A DNA stretch of 64,000 bases, from assembly GCA_050246995.1 (NCBI GenBank), contig JBFWVA010000002.1, positions 1 to 64,000 of the forward strand, in the 5' to 3' direction. The notes under the pieces were generated by a model that was not told the DNA's origin, did no database searches, and worked only from the letters and a program-made list of their open reading frames with translations. Origin of the DNA: SHVO01 sp050246995 (GTDB lineage: Bacteria > Pseudomonadota > Alphaproteobacteria > Rhodospirillales > Rhodospirillaceae). Both the position numbers and the translations under genes were made by a program. Each line of letters begins with the position of its first letter. Position 1 is the first letter of the stretch. This document shows, piece after piece, positions 46,157-55,053 of this stretch.

Positions 46157-48512
46157 CCCGCGCGCAACGCCGCTCGCACCTCGCCTGCTGGGGGCCCTCG
46201 CCCTTGTCACCATCCCGTTGATCGCCTGGAGCCGCGACATCGCGGTCGCGACCGTCATTTTGGCCGCGCTCAGTTTGCTGCTGCGGGGCGAACGGCGTTT
46301 TACGCTGCGCGCGGCGGTTTTTGCGCCCGCCGGCGTGTGCGCGGCGCTCTTCCTGGTCTGGAGCTTCGCGTCGGTGTTTTGGGCGCCGCACGGCCCGTGG
46401 GACACCTGGCTGAAAAGCGCCGCCGCACTCTTAGGGGGCGCGTTTTTGTCCTTTTTGATCGCCGCACAGCCGGACGAAACGATTAAGCGGACGACATCGT
46501 CCGTTCTCTATGCGGCCGGCGCGCTTTTTATTTTTCTCGCCATTGAGCGCGTGACAGGCGGCTTTTTCATCGGGCTCGATCGGACCGCAGATACGGTCTT
46601 CCAACGCCTGACAACTTTGTCGGGCGGCCTGGTGTTGCTGTGCACGACATCCTTCGTGTGCGCCGCCCTTCTCTCGCGCTACGCCGGAGCCTTGATCGCT
46701 TATCCGCTCTGGATTGGGATGACGCTGCTTGTCAGCGTCTTCTATCCCATGGATGCGGAAGTCGTCGCCATCCTCTGCGGCGCGACCGTGTTCATGCTGA
46801 TCCTGATTGGCGGACGCGGCGTGGCGGCCGCGTTGATGGCTTTGATGACCTTGGGGATGGTTGGGTGGGGGTTCATTGCAGAAGGCGCTGCGGACGCCGG
46901 CTTGCATCAGTGGCTGATCGACCGTGTCGATCCCAACTGGGGCTATCGCGTCGAGATCTGGCGATATGTGCACGAGCTGATTCAAGGACGCCTCGTGCAA
47001 GGCTACGGTTTCGATTCCGCCCGCGTTCTCGGCGGTTCCGCGACGATGCTGCCCTCCTTCGAGGGCAAGACGACCTTTCTGCATCCCCATAACGGCATGC
47101 TGCAGCTTTGGCTGGAACTCGGGGGAATCGGCGTTGCGCTGTTTCTCGCGGCGGCGGTCCTGGGCTTTAGAACCTTCCTCGCCGCGGCGCCGGCCCGCCT
47201 GACGCTGGCCACAGTATCGGCGACCGTGACCACCAGCGCAGTACTCTGGTCGCTCAGTTTCGGCGTATGGCAAGGATGGTGGCTGGCCGTGCTCGGCCTC
47301 ACCGCCGCCGGCGCAGCCTTCGCGGTCCGCGCCTTGAATCCGCAGGCGGCGCAGCCGAAACGCCTTCTGTTCCTCGTCACCGAATTCTATTTCTTCGATG
47401 CGTTGCGCAAGGAACTCATCCGCGGGGCGCGCGCGCAAGGCTACGAAATCTATGTCGCCGGACGCTGCCGGCCCGGCGATCTCGAACGCGCCGGCGACGA
47501 AATCACGATTATTCCGTTCGCATGGAAGCGCTCGCCGTCATTGCTGGTCTCGCTCAGCTATTTCATCCCGGATCTGCTGCGCGTCGGCCGGCTGCTGACG
47601 GACGTGAACCCGGACGTCCTGCACAATATCGCGCTTAAATCCTCGGTCCTCGGATCGCTAGCCGCCATCGGGCGGAAGATGACCGTGATCAACGCCATTC
47701 ATGGCTTCGGCTTCATTTTCATGAGCCGCGGCGTGATGGCGCGTGCGGTGCAGGCCGGATGCGGCGCCGTCCTCAAGCTGTCGGCCCACTTGAATGATGC
47801 GCTGATCCTTCTCATCAACCGGCATGATATGGCGCTGGTGCGCGACCGCATGGGTGTGCCGTCACAAAACCTGCGCTTGATCCACGGCACGGGGATCGAC
47901 CTTGCGAAATTCACCCTGCTCGCGGCGCCTCCTGATACGCCGTTCCGCTTCCTCGTGATCGGCCGTCTTCTCTACATGAAGGGCATCCATATTGCCGTCG
48001 AAGCCCTGCGTCTTCTGCGGGAGCGCGGCTTCGCGGCGGAACTCACCCTTTGCGGCGCGCCCGACTCCGACAACCCGTCATCCATTCCCGAAACCATTCT
48101 CGGCGAATGGAAGCGGCGGCCGGGCTTGGTCTTCGCAGGCCAGGTTGCCGACGTGAAACCCTATATCGCCGCCTGCCATGTCCTCGTCCTGCCGTCGCTG
48201 GGCGGCGAAGGCCTGCCGCGCGCCCTGTCGGAAGCGGCGGCGTCGGGCCGCGCCCTTATCGCCACCAACATCCCCGGCAGCACCGAAATCGTCATTGACC
48301 GCAAAACCGGCCTCGTCGTTCCAGCCAACGACGCGGCGGCGCTCGCGGACGCCATGCAGTGGATGATGGAACATCCGGCGGACCGGCAAGCCTTTGCGGG
48401 CGCCGCGCGACTGATGATGGAACAGGAGTTCTCGTCGGAGCGCGTGGCCGACTCACACGCGGCGCTTTACCTCAACATGCCGGCGAACGGCGCCCCGGCT
48501 CGGGCGCTGTAA
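46149..48512 (+). CDS. O-antigen ligase/polymerase-like membrane domain fused to a GT4 glycosyltransferase
   Basis: 787-aa fusion with a GTG start. Residues 1-395 form about ten hydrophobic segments with a periplasmic loop (WGYRVEIWRYVHELIQGR ... TTFLHPHNGMLQLWLELG), the Wzy/WaaL signature. Residues about 405-787 are a complete GT-B enzyme: LFLVTEFYFFDALRKEL, IHGTGIDLAKF, VIGRLLYMKGIHIAVEALR, and LPSLGGEGLPRALSEAAASGRALIATNIPG. Inference: one polypeptide couples a sugar transfer to polymerisation or ligation of the glycan. Frame continuity across 47300-47400 shows no stop. Confidence 0.88.
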   Translation: MDNPRATPLAPRLLGALALVTIPLIAWSRDIAVATVILAALSLLLRGERRFTLRAAVFAPAGVCAALFLVWSFASVFWAPHGPWDTWLKSAAALLGGAFLSFLIAAQPDETIKRTTSSVLYAAGALFIFLAIERVTGGFFIGLDRTADTVFQRLTTLSGGLVLLCTTSFVCAALLSRYAGALIAYPLWIGMTLLVSVFYPMDAEVVAILCGATVFMLILIGGRGVAAALMALMTLGMVGWGFIAEGAADAGLHQWLIDRVDPNWGYRVEIWRYVHELIQGRLVQGYGFDSARVLGGSATMLPSFEGKTTFLHPHNGMLQLWLELGGIGVALFLAAAVLGFRTFLAAAPARLTLATVSATVTTSAVLWSLSFGVWQGWWLAVLGLTAAGAAFAVRALNPQAAQPKRLLFLVTEFYFFDALRKELIRGARAQGYEIYVAGRCRPGDLERAGDEITIIPFAWKRSPSLLVSLSYFIPDLLRVGRLLTDVNPDVLHNIALKSSVLGSLAAIGRKMTVINAIHGFGFIFMSRGVMARAVQAGCGAVLKLSAHLNDALILLINRHDMALVRDRMGVPSQNLRLIHGTGIDLAKFTLLAAPPDTPFRFLVIGRLLYMKGIHIAVEALRLLRERGFAAELTLCGAPDSDNPSSIPETILGEWKRRPGLVFAGQVADVKPYIAACHVLVLPSLGGEGLPRALSEAAASGRALIATNIPGSTEIVIDRKTGLVVPANDAAALADAMQWMMEHPADRQAFAGAARLMMEQEFSSERVADSHAALYLNMPANGAPARAL

Positions 48513-48542
48513 ACCCGACGGCGTCAAGGCGCAGCTCATCCG

Positions 48543-48821
48543 TCAATCGCGCCGTCCAGTCACGCTGTTTTCATACGCCCGTAAAATCGAGACGATCGCC
48601 TCTTTGTCCGCATTGCAGGCCGCCAGGGCCTCGACGAAATCCTCGATGACCAAGGCCGCGTCCCGCTGCGTCGCGCTTGCCGGTGGACGGAAAGGTCCAT
48701 CACTCGGCAACAAGAGCGACCGCGGGATCGCCGGCGGCGGCGCCGTCACGGCCCGCGTCTGCACGGGGGGGCTTTGGCAGGCGGTCAAGCTGATCGCGAA
48801 GCACGGGAGCAAGCGGGCCAT
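48543..48821 (-). CDS. o-spanin, Rz1/LysC-like lipoprotein
   Basis: 92-aa lipoprotein (MARLLPCFAISLTAC, lipobox LTAC with Cys15) followed by a proline-rich stretch (QSPPVQTRAVTAPPPAIP) and a C-terminal block with TQRDAALVIEDF and Cys, typical of Rz1-like LysC proteins. It starts inside the Rz gene in another reading frame and runs past its stop. The spanin pair bridges the envelope and disrupts the outer membrane in phage lysis. Confidence 0.8.
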   Translation of the reverse strand: MARLLPCFAISLTACQSPPVQTRAVTAPPPAIPRSLLLPSDGPFRPPASATQRDAALVIEDFVEALAACNADKEAIVSILRAYENSVTGRRD

Positions 48822-49101
48822 CGGTGTCCACGGGCGCATCGCTTATTGCCTTTCGTCTGGAGTCTGATTCGGTGCGAAGAGCGCGTTTTCGCAGCGCATT
48901 CACGGCCGCCGCCGCGTCGATCTTGCGGCCTTGATCGGCCTGCGCGCGCGCAAGCGCGGCGTTCGCGTTGCCGATCGCGAGGGCGGATCCGAGCAGGGCT
49001 TCGCTGGTGCGGGCCCGCGCCGCATAGTGCGCGCCGCGCACCCACAGCCCAATGCAAAGCGCGAAGACCGCCAACCCGATAACGGCTTTGAATACGGTCA
49101 T
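48700..49101 (-). CDS. i-spanin, Rz/LysB-like
   Basis: 133-aa protein with an N-terminal signal-anchor (about 5-25) and a helical Ala/Arg-rich periplasmic part (about 28-85). Genomic position after the endolysin (ATGA overlap at 49098-49101) and the out-of-frame Rz1-like lipoprotein within it identify the spanin pair, although sequence conservation is low. Confidence 0.72.
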   Translation of the reverse strand: MTVFKAVIGLAVFALCIGLWVRGAHYAARARTSEALLGSALAIGNANAALARAQADQGRKIDAAAAVNALRKRALRTESDSRRKAISDAPVDTDGPLAPVLRDQLDRLPKPPRADAGRDGAAAGDPAVALVAE

Positions 49102-49652
49102 GGCGCCAGTTCCATCTTACGCCACCACCTTTCGATACGCGCAACGTAGGTGATGGTCTCCTGCGCATGCCCGGCCCCGGTGACAAGTGGCAGGCACGTG
49201 CGCACCGCGCGCCAGTCTCGCGCGCCGCCGCAATACGCCTGGGCTTTCAGGATATTCCCCATCCCGGGGTTATAGGACGCCTGCGCCAGTTGATTCCGTT
49301 CCTGCGGCGAACGGTCGCGGCGCCACGCGGCGCGCAGCTTGGCCATATAGTAGGCGCCGGCGTCGATGGCGATCTCGTCATGCGGCGAACCTTTAAGATC
49401 GAGCTTCCGTGCGACATCGGCCCAGGTCGCCGGCATGAATTGCGCCAGCCCGCGCGCGCCGGCAGGGGAAACCGCCGCCGGGTCCAGGCGCGATTCCTGG
49501 TAGAGCTGCGCCTTCCACAATTTCCACACCGGGAGATCCGGCCACCAGCGTTTCACCGCCTGCTGGATCGGCCGGTCATACCTATCCGTAAATCCATGCG
49601 GCCAGCACGGCGAAGGCCAGGATACGAAGGCCAAAGTAGCGAGACATCGCAT
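49098..49652 (-). CDS. phage lytic transglycosylase (SLT domain)
   Basis: 184-aa peptidoglycan lytic transglycosylase acting as endolysin. Catalytic Glu53 lies in LYQESRLDPAAVSPAGARGLAQFMPATW, followed by ASYNPGMGNILKAQ, both SLT signatures. The ATG at 49652 is preferred because GGAG lies ten bases upstream and a hydrophobic N-terminus follows. The frame is open further upstream, and starts there or at an internal GTG cannot be excluded. Its 5' end overlaps the preceding holin-like gene in another frame. Confidence 0.85.
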   Translation of the reverse strand: MRCLATLAFVSWPSPCWPHGFTDRYDRPIQQAVKRWWPDLPVWKLWKAQLYQESRLDPAAVSPAGARGLAQFMPATWADVARKLDLKGSPHDEIAIDAGAYYMAKLRAAWRRDRSPQERNQLAQASYNPGMGNILKAQAYCGGARDWRAVRTCLPLVTGAGHAQETITYVARIERWWRKMELAP

Positions 49653-49806
49653 GAGGATCGGTCTCCATGGTGTCATAGACGCGCTCCCAATCGATCTTGT
49701 TCTTGCGGTCGTAGAAAACGCCGACCTGATAAAGCGACAAGGCGGCGATTGCGAACGTGCTTGTCTTTGCAAGGAGGCTGAGGAAAAGAATCTGCACGTC
49801 ATCCAT
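49582..49806 (-). CDS. small membrane protein, holin candidate
   Basis: 74-aa protein with two hydrophobic segments (about 10-32 and 60-73) separated by a charged loop with KNKIDWERVYDTMETD. Position immediately before the endolysin suggests a holin or holin-like accessory, but no family is recognised. Confidence 0.55.
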   Translation of the reverse strand: MDDVQILFLSLLAKTSTFAIAALSLYQVGVFYDRKNKIDWERVYDTMETDPHAMSRYFGLRILAFAVLAAWIYG

Positions 49807-50050
49807 GACGGCCGCCGTCCTCGATGATGCCGTCCTCGCTAATCCCGTCCATCAGCAGGCGCTTGGCGCAATCCAGCAGCCAATTGATGCTGGGCGCCGC
49901 CGCCGTGCTCATCGCGAAATAGACGGTTCCGTCCGGCTTCTGGCCGATCACGAGGGCTTCAGTGAGTTCGGCTTTCAGGGCCGCCGAGAGGATTGTCTCC
50001 GGTGGGGTGGCGGCGGCCGTAACGGTGCTGAGCGCGATGACTTTACCCAC
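49799..50050 (-). CDS. hypothetical small phage protein
   Basis: 83-aa protein with a GTG start supported by GGAGG six bases upstream. It has an N-terminal hydrophobic stretch, then helical text with SAALKAELTEALVIGQKPDG and an acidic end (GISEDGIIEDGG). It overlaps the next gene by eight bases. No family recognised. Confidence 0.55.
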   Translation of the reverse strand: MGKVIALSTVTAAATPPETILSAALKAELTEALVIGQKPDGTVYFAMSTAAAPSINWLLDCAKRLLMDGISEDGIIEDGGRHG

Positions 50051-50079
50051 GCGATACCTCCTGCTTGTGATGAAAAGTG

Positions 50080-50268
50080 TCAGCGCACGCGCCAACAGGT
50101 GATGGAATCCAGCGGCCAATAGGTGGTGACGCCGTCGCGGCATCTCACCTCGAGCACGGCGTTGTCGAACAACAGCGCCCAGTCCTTGAAATCGGCCAGT
50201 TCGTAGCTGAAGGTTTTTGCGCGCCGAACCACCTCGATCGCGGCGGGACGCGCTTTTGGCGCGGGCAT
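50080..50268 (-). CDS. hypothetical 62-aa phage protein
   Basis: Short basic N-terminus (MPAPKARPAAIEVVRRAKTF) followed by ELADFKDWALLFDNAVLEV. The ATG at 50268 is preferred over an upstream in-frame ATG that would overlap the preceding gene. Part of the tightly packed lysis module; function unknown. Confidence 0.5.
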   Translation of the reverse strand: MPAPKARPAAIEVVRRAKTFSYELADFKDWALLFDNAVLEVRCRDGVTTYWPLDSITCWRVR

Positions 50269-50273
50269 GCGAG

Positions 50274-50489
50274 TTAACCGGCCGGCCAAGGCAGGCCGTT
50301 CACGACGACCCACGCCAGGATCGACGCCATGACGCTGACAAGCGCGCGGATAATCCAATCGAGCCTGCTGTGGACGCGGTCGAAGGATTTCGCGATCTGT
50401 CCATAGCGCTCGGCGCAGAGTTTTTCGTGACCTTCCATGCGTTCCTCCAGGATGGCGGCTCTGATGAGGGGATCGAGAGAGATTGTCAT
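50274..50489 (-). CDS. small membrane protein, XhlA-like candidate
   Basis: 71-aa protein with a charged, heptad-like N-terminal part (LIRAAILEERMEGHEKLCAE) and one C-terminal membrane segment (about 45-68). This layout resembles XhlA/holin-associated proteins, and the gene sits between virion and lysis genes. Assignment is by architecture only. Confidence 0.55.
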   Translation of the reverse strand: MTISLDPLIRAAILEERMEGHEKLCAERYGQIAKSFDRVHSRLDWIIRALVSVMASILAWVVVNGLPWPAG

Positions 50490-50504
50490 TGAGGTCCTAT
50501 GCCG

Positions 50505-52634
50505 TTATCGCCGCGACGAATTGACGAAGATGTCCATGGCGAGCGCGCCCTGGCGCCAATAGCTTGGCGCGGCGTTGCCCGAGATGGTGAAGCCGACCTG
50601 CTCGCCTTTGACGCGCACCGACCGTTCGCCGGTCGAGGCCGTCACCCCCAGCGCGGGATAGGATCGCTCCGCCGCGCCCTTCACACTGCGGACTTTGCTG
50701 GTGAAGGCGATGGCGTAACCGCCTTGCAGGTCGTCCGCGTCGGGACGGACGCCGTTTATGGCGAGCTGACCGCCGGCTTGCGCGTTGAACGCACTGGTGA
50801 CGAACCAGGCCCGCGCGCCGCCATCCTGGGTGAATCCCTTTTCATGGAACCACACGCCGCCGTTCGTATCGGCCGCAAGCGGGTGCTCGAACACGGCGCC
50901 GTCGTCATAGGCGCTGCGGTCGAACCGGCCGCAACTCCACGTGCCGCGGATCGTGTCGTAAATCACATAGCGTGAACATTCGTTGCCGTCGCGCAGATCG
51001 GGATAGAACCACCACACCTCGGCGTAGTTCTTCCCCGTCACACGGCTTGCGTAGATCTTGTCCTGTTGCACCCACGCGAGATGGTCGCGCACGTCGCGCG
51101 CCAGCGTGCAGGACAACAGTTGCGGCTGCGCCCCGCCGTAGGCGTAGAATGCGCCCGTGGGCGTCATCCAGTACCAGACGCCCGCGATTTGCGCCGCCGC
51201 GTTGGGCCCAATCAGGCCGCACCCACGCCCCATCTCGGTGAAATCATAAACGGAATTTGGATTGCCGTTGAACCGCATGGACCACACTGCATCCGTGGTC
51301 CAGATGACGTTTTCACGCGCGCCCCGCAGCCCCCGCACAATGCGGCCGCCCGCCGGCAGCGTGTAGCCGCCCGCGAGATTGGCGCTTGTCGGCGTCCAGG
51401 CTTGATGGTCCTCGGCATCGCTCCAATCGACTTGAAGCGCGTCGAACGCGCCGTCCAGATTGGTCCCGCACGCCACGACGATGCGTTCGGCGGTAACGAA
51501 CATCGAGCCGATTTGCGTCGGCGCGTTGGGCACCTGCCGCGCCGTTGTCAGAACCGCGATCGACACATCGTGCAGCGTTCCGGTGAAGGCCGAGTCTTTC
51601 TGCAGTTGCAGCTGCGCCGCGCCGCCGCCGGCATAGAAGGCGCGGCGATAGTTGCCTGTGGCGGTGATGCTTGCGCCGATGGTCGCGCCGCCGGCGATAG
51701 CCGCCAGCGCGCCGGCGCCGACCGTCAGGTTGAGGGTCAGCAGATGCCACGCGCCCGGCTGAAGGACGATGTTCTGATCGAGGCGCGATGAGGCCCCGGC
51801 GGAACCTGCCGCGAAACCGCCGCCGACAGACCATCCGCTTCCCACCGACCACCCCGCCGCCGATGAGAAAGAACCGTTTGTCACCAACTCCGAGGCGTTC
51901 ACATGCGGCGCCCATTCGTAGAGGCCGTCGCCGCGCGGACTGCCGAGCAGGTTCTGCCCCCACTGATCGAACGCCCAGGTGCGCGGATACAGCGCATAGG
52001 ACGACGCGCCGCCGCCGTAACCGCCCGAGCCGTAGCCGCCCGTTCCGAAACCGAGACCGCCGAGGCCATCGGCTTGCCCCGGCGCAAGATAGGCCGTGAT
52101 ATCCACGCGCACCGCCGTCGGCCCCGCGCTGGACGCGGCCGTTTGCGCGGCTGTGAAGGTGAGCGAGGTCGCGCTTTCGACCGTCAGCACCGTGTACGTG
52201 CCGTTCACTGTCACGCCCCCGATCGCCGCGACGGTCGCATTCTCGAACTTGAATTTTTGATCGATCGCCAGGCCATGGGTCCAACCGGTGACGGTCACCA
52301 CGGCCGCCCCGCCGGCCGTCGCGAAGCTGATCGACTGCTGATCGTATCCGGTCGCGGGCGTGAGATCCGTGACCGTCCCGTCCTGGTCCATCACATACAG
52401 GCGCAGGTGCGTGCCCAGCGCGGCATACGCGCTGCGGGCGTTGTCCTGCCATGTGAAAAGACCCCGGCACAGGCCCAGCAGCGCCGACGCGCTCGCCCGC
52501 TCCCAGCCGTAAATCGTCTCTGGCAAGCCGTTTACAAACCTGATTTTATCGGCGTCGATATAGGTGCCTTGGGCTTTCAGCGGGGAATCGTCCTTCCACA
52601 CGCCGGGCTCAAAGGTGATGTTGGTCCAGGTCAC
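50505..52634 (-). CDS. phage virion structural protein (709 aa)
   Basis: Large secreted-free beta-rich protein starting MTWTNITFEPGVWKDDSPLKA. It contains repeated beta-sandwich-like text, a glycine-rich loop (GGLGFGTGGYGSGGYGGG, about residues 195-215) and a beta-propeller-like half (IRGLRGARENVIWTTDAVWSM). Similar proteins are annotated in podovirus-like phages as head-closure/DNA-stabilisation or tail components. Exact role uncertain. Confidence 0.7.
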   Translation of the reverse strand: MTWTNITFEPGVWKDDSPLKAQGTYIDADKIRFVNGLPETIYGWERASASALLGLCRGLFTWQDNARSAYAALGTHLRLYVMDQDGTVTDLTPATGYDQQSISFATAGGAAVVTVTGWTHGLAIDQKFKFENATVAAIGGVTVNGTYTVLTVESATSLTFTAAQTAASSAGPTAVRVDITAYLAPGQADGLGGLGFGTGGYGSGGYGGGASSYALYPRTWAFDQWGQNLLGSPRGDGLYEWAPHVNASELVTNGSFSSAAGWSVGSGWSVGGGFAAGSAGASSRLDQNIVLQPGAWHLLTLNLTVGAGALAAIAGGATIGASITATGNYRRAFYAGGGAAQLQLQKDSAFTGTLHDVSIAVLTTARQVPNAPTQIGSMFVTAERIVVACGTNLDGAFDALQVDWSDAEDHQAWTPTSANLAGGYTLPAGGRIVRGLRGARENVIWTTDAVWSMRFNGNPNSVYDFTEMGRGCGLIGPNAAAQIAGVWYWMTPTGAFYAYGGAQPQLLSCTLARDVRDHLAWVQQDKIYASRVTGKNYAEVWWFYPDLRDGNECSRYVIYDTIRGTWSCGRFDRSAYDDGAVFEHPLAADTNGGVWFHEKGFTQDGGARAWFVTSAFNAQAGGQLAINGVRPDADDLQGGYAIAFTSKVRSVKGAAERSYPALGVTASTGERSVRVKGEQVGFTISGNAAPSYWRQGALAMDIFVNSSRR

Positions 52635-52707
52635 TTGAACTCCATGAGCTTAGAAGACGCGCCGCACGCCGCGGTGTCCGGGCGGGCACGATTGATGCGG
52701 GACAGCC

Positions 52708-53748
52708 ATGACGCCTGACGAATTTCTGCATTCCATTTCAGAAGCCGAACGTACGGAGCGCGTGAAGCGCGGACTGCCGCCCCACCACGTCCTGGATATG
52801 GCCGAATTCCCGTTCGCTTTCGCGACGAGCACATTCAAGCGCTTCGCCGGGGCGGCCGCGCAGTGGGCGGCGCAAACGCCGGACGATCCCGGCCCGCATT
52901 CCATCAACACCTGGGCGCGCGTTCTCATGGGCGACTACGCCGGCGCCGACGAAGCGATCAAACGTTATCAGGCCTTGAGTCCCGCTCTTCCCATCACGCG
53001 GATGCGCTTCGCCGAGACGGTCCCCGGCGATCCCGTCGCTTTGCCGCCCGTGACAGGCGCATGGCCTTCCGGACCGGCTTTCTTTATTGGCTGCGATCCT
53101 GTGTATCTACGGCAGTACGGCCTTCCCCTGCTGCGCTCCCTCGCCGCGAACGCCCCGGGGTCGGCGGTGCATGTTCACATCATGGGCACGGATGTTGTCG
53201 CCCTTGGGCAGCTGGATTTACGGCTGACGCTGACCCGCGAGGATCCCGAACCGTTCTTGCGGCGCGGCGTGGACCCTAAAATGTATTATCACGCCGTGCG
53301 GCTGGTCCGTTTCACCGAGGCGCTGCGTGAGGGTGGCGGGCCGCTCGTCATGTCTGACGCCGATGCGCTGGTGACCGGCGATCCGCGTCCGCTCCTCGCC
53401 TTGCCGGGCGGCGCCGGGTTGCGCGTGCGCGCCGGCCGCATCGAACCGTGGCACCATTTCAGCGCGTGCCTCATTCGCGGCGCCGCATCCGGCCTGCCAT
53501 ACTTCGAGGCTGCGGCGGACATTATCCGCCGCTTCATGAACAATCCGTTCTGGGGCCTGGATCAATACGCGCTGTTCGCAGCTTACATCACGCAGAAACC
53601 TGCGCTGACTCTGTTCGGTCCCGATATCGCGGGCGTTGTCGATGATGTGCCGGGGCTGTTTTGGTTTACCGCCGGTGCGGCCAAGAAGACGCTTTCAAGC
53701 AGCGACACGCCATTCGCGGCGTTATATCGCCGCTATTCTGCACCATAA
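52708..53748 (+). CDS. GT-A-like protein with DxD motif, copy 1
   Basis: 346-aa protein encoded against the direction of the flanking structural genes. Its N-terminus (EAERTERVKRGLPPHHVLD), the KMYYHAVRLVRF block, D217-x-D219 (MSDADALVTGD), FSACLIRG and the FWFTAGAAKKTL end are shared with the gene at 56909. The CD..Y...LPLLRS(L) plus DxD layout suggests a nucleotide-sugar-dependent glycosyltransferase. It lacks a recognised family name by eye. Probably a moron gene with its own expression. Confidence 0.7.
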   Translation: MTPDEFLHSISEAERTERVKRGLPPHHVLDMAEFPFAFATSTFKRFAGAAAQWAAQTPDDPGPHSINTWARVLMGDYAGADEAIKRYQALSPALPITRMRFAETVPGDPVALPPVTGAWPSGPAFFIGCDPVYLRQYGLPLLRSLAANAPGSAVHVHIMGTDVVALGQLDLRLTLTREDPEPFLRRGVDPKMYYHAVRLVRFTEALREGGGPLVMSDADALVTGDPRPLLALPGGAGLRVRAGRIEPWHHFSACLIRGAASGLPYFEAAADIIRRFMNNPFWGLDQYALFAAYITQKPALTLFGPDIAGVVDDVPGLFWFTAGAAKKTLSSSDTPFAALYRRYSAP

Positions 53749-53855
53749 GGCATTACCGATGTCCCAGAAGCAGACGACGTAGTCGCGTCGAAAGTCGAGC
53801 TCAAAGCTCTACTTCTTCGCAGGCAGTAAGCGCAAAAATTTAATGCTGACCTACC

Positions 53856-55052
53856 TTATGGAGCCTTCACGTAAAAAATCAGCAAGCCGTATCCGTCGCC
53901 ACCAGCCCCGGATGTCGCGATCTGACCGTTCGAGTATGTACAAGCCGCGCCCCCGCCAGCACCGCAACGACCACGACCTGCCGTCGCCCCCGCGCCATTA
54001 GTGTTGAACGCGCCGCCGCCACCGGCAAAAAGGCCGCCGTCTCCGCCGCGCGTAGTAGCGGCGGCAAACAGATACGCCCCGCCGCCGCCGCCTTTAAAAC
54101 CGCCGTGCCCTGCGACGGCCGTAGTGCCGTCAGCCGAACCGCCACCACCACCACCATCGTCGCCGTCCACCCCGTTGGCGTCTGTGCCGCCAGCTCCGCC
54201 TTTGCCATAGCCCGTCGCGAAGAGCAGCGGCGGTCCCACGAGGCCAAGGCGCGACAGTGTCCCAGAGAGTCCATCACCAACAGACGTCGCGGTAGCGGCC
54301 CCCATGCCGCCACCCCCCGGGCCGCCCGTGTTAGCTGTCGGCACCGCGCTGATGCCGCCCAAGCCGGCGCCGCCACTTGCGCTCGCCGAGTTTGTTACCA
54401 CGCCAGAGCTGAACAACGGACTTGCACCGCCGCTTGACCCGCTAGCGCTACCATTCGCGAGAGTCGCACCAGAGCTTTTTCCAGCACCCCACGGTCCTGC
54501 CGGAGAGCCGCCGCCCGTAGCTCCACCAACACTGGTCGAGTTTGCCGCAGCACCGCCGATTCCGCCGACAGCGCCATCGACGTCGCCGCCATCACTGACC
54601 GACCCTGTCGCACCCGCCGTTGATGCCGTCGCGTTCGCATTGAAGGCGGCTTGTCCCGCCCCACCGCCGGGCGCAGTCGCGGTCACGGTCCCGTCAGTGG
54701 CCGTAGTAGATGCGCCAGCATTGCCGTTAACTGCGCCGTTTGAAGTGGAGACGGCCGCGCCGCCAGCGCCGATCATTATAGTAATGTCAGTCGCACCTAG
54801 AGTGGGTTTACGGACGATGTGGACGTGAGAACCCGCAGCGCCGCCGCTCGCGCACACCTTGTTGACGCCGTCCCCTTCACATGCACCTCCGCTCCCACCC
54901 GCGCCAATCCCGAAGAACTCCCATGCGACGCAGTTTTTGGGGATCGAAATGATATACGTACCGGCGGCCGCGCGTTCTATCGGTGCAAACTGCAAAAGCG
55001 GGAGCTTCGATGCCTTAATTGCCGACAGCACGCTTCCAAAGATATCCAACAT
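53856..55052 (-). CDS. glycine-rich phage tail fibre/adhesin
   Basis: 398-aa protein with a short N-terminal helical part (MLDIFGSVLSAIKASKLPLL) followed by about 300 residues very rich in Gly, Ala, Ser and Thr with many GG/GGG blocks and few charged residues. It closes with a conserved-looking ATSGAGGDGYGLLIFYVKAP. The composition recalls polyglycine-II adhesins (for example phage S16 gp38), suggesting receptor binding. Frame bias and GC content are extreme because of the repeats. Confidence 0.65.
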   Translation of the reverse strand: MLDIFGSVLSAIKASKLPLLQFAPIERAAAGTYIISIPKNCVAWEFFGIGAGGSGGACEGDGVNKVCASGGAAGSHVHIVRKPTLGATDITIMIGAGGAAVSTSNGAVNGNAGASTTATDGTVTATAPGGGAGQAAFNANATASTAGATGSVSDGGDVDGAVGGIGGAAANSTSVGGATGGGSPAGPWGAGKSSGATLANGSASGSSGGASPLFSSGVVTNSASASGGAGLGGISAVPTANTGGPGGGGMGAATATSVGDGLSGTLSRLGLVGPPLLFATGYGKGGAGGTDANGVDGDDGGGGGGSADGTTAVAGHGGFKGGGGGAYLFAAATTRGGDGGLFAGGGGAFNTNGAGATAGRGRCGAGGGAACTYSNGQIATSGAGGDGYGLLIFYVKAP

Positions 55053-55053
55053 T

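Noticed and set aside
51313..52470. 385-aa frame overlapping the 709-aa virion gene on the same strand
   Set aside because: Arg-rich alternative frame of a GC-rich gene, no start site or domain.
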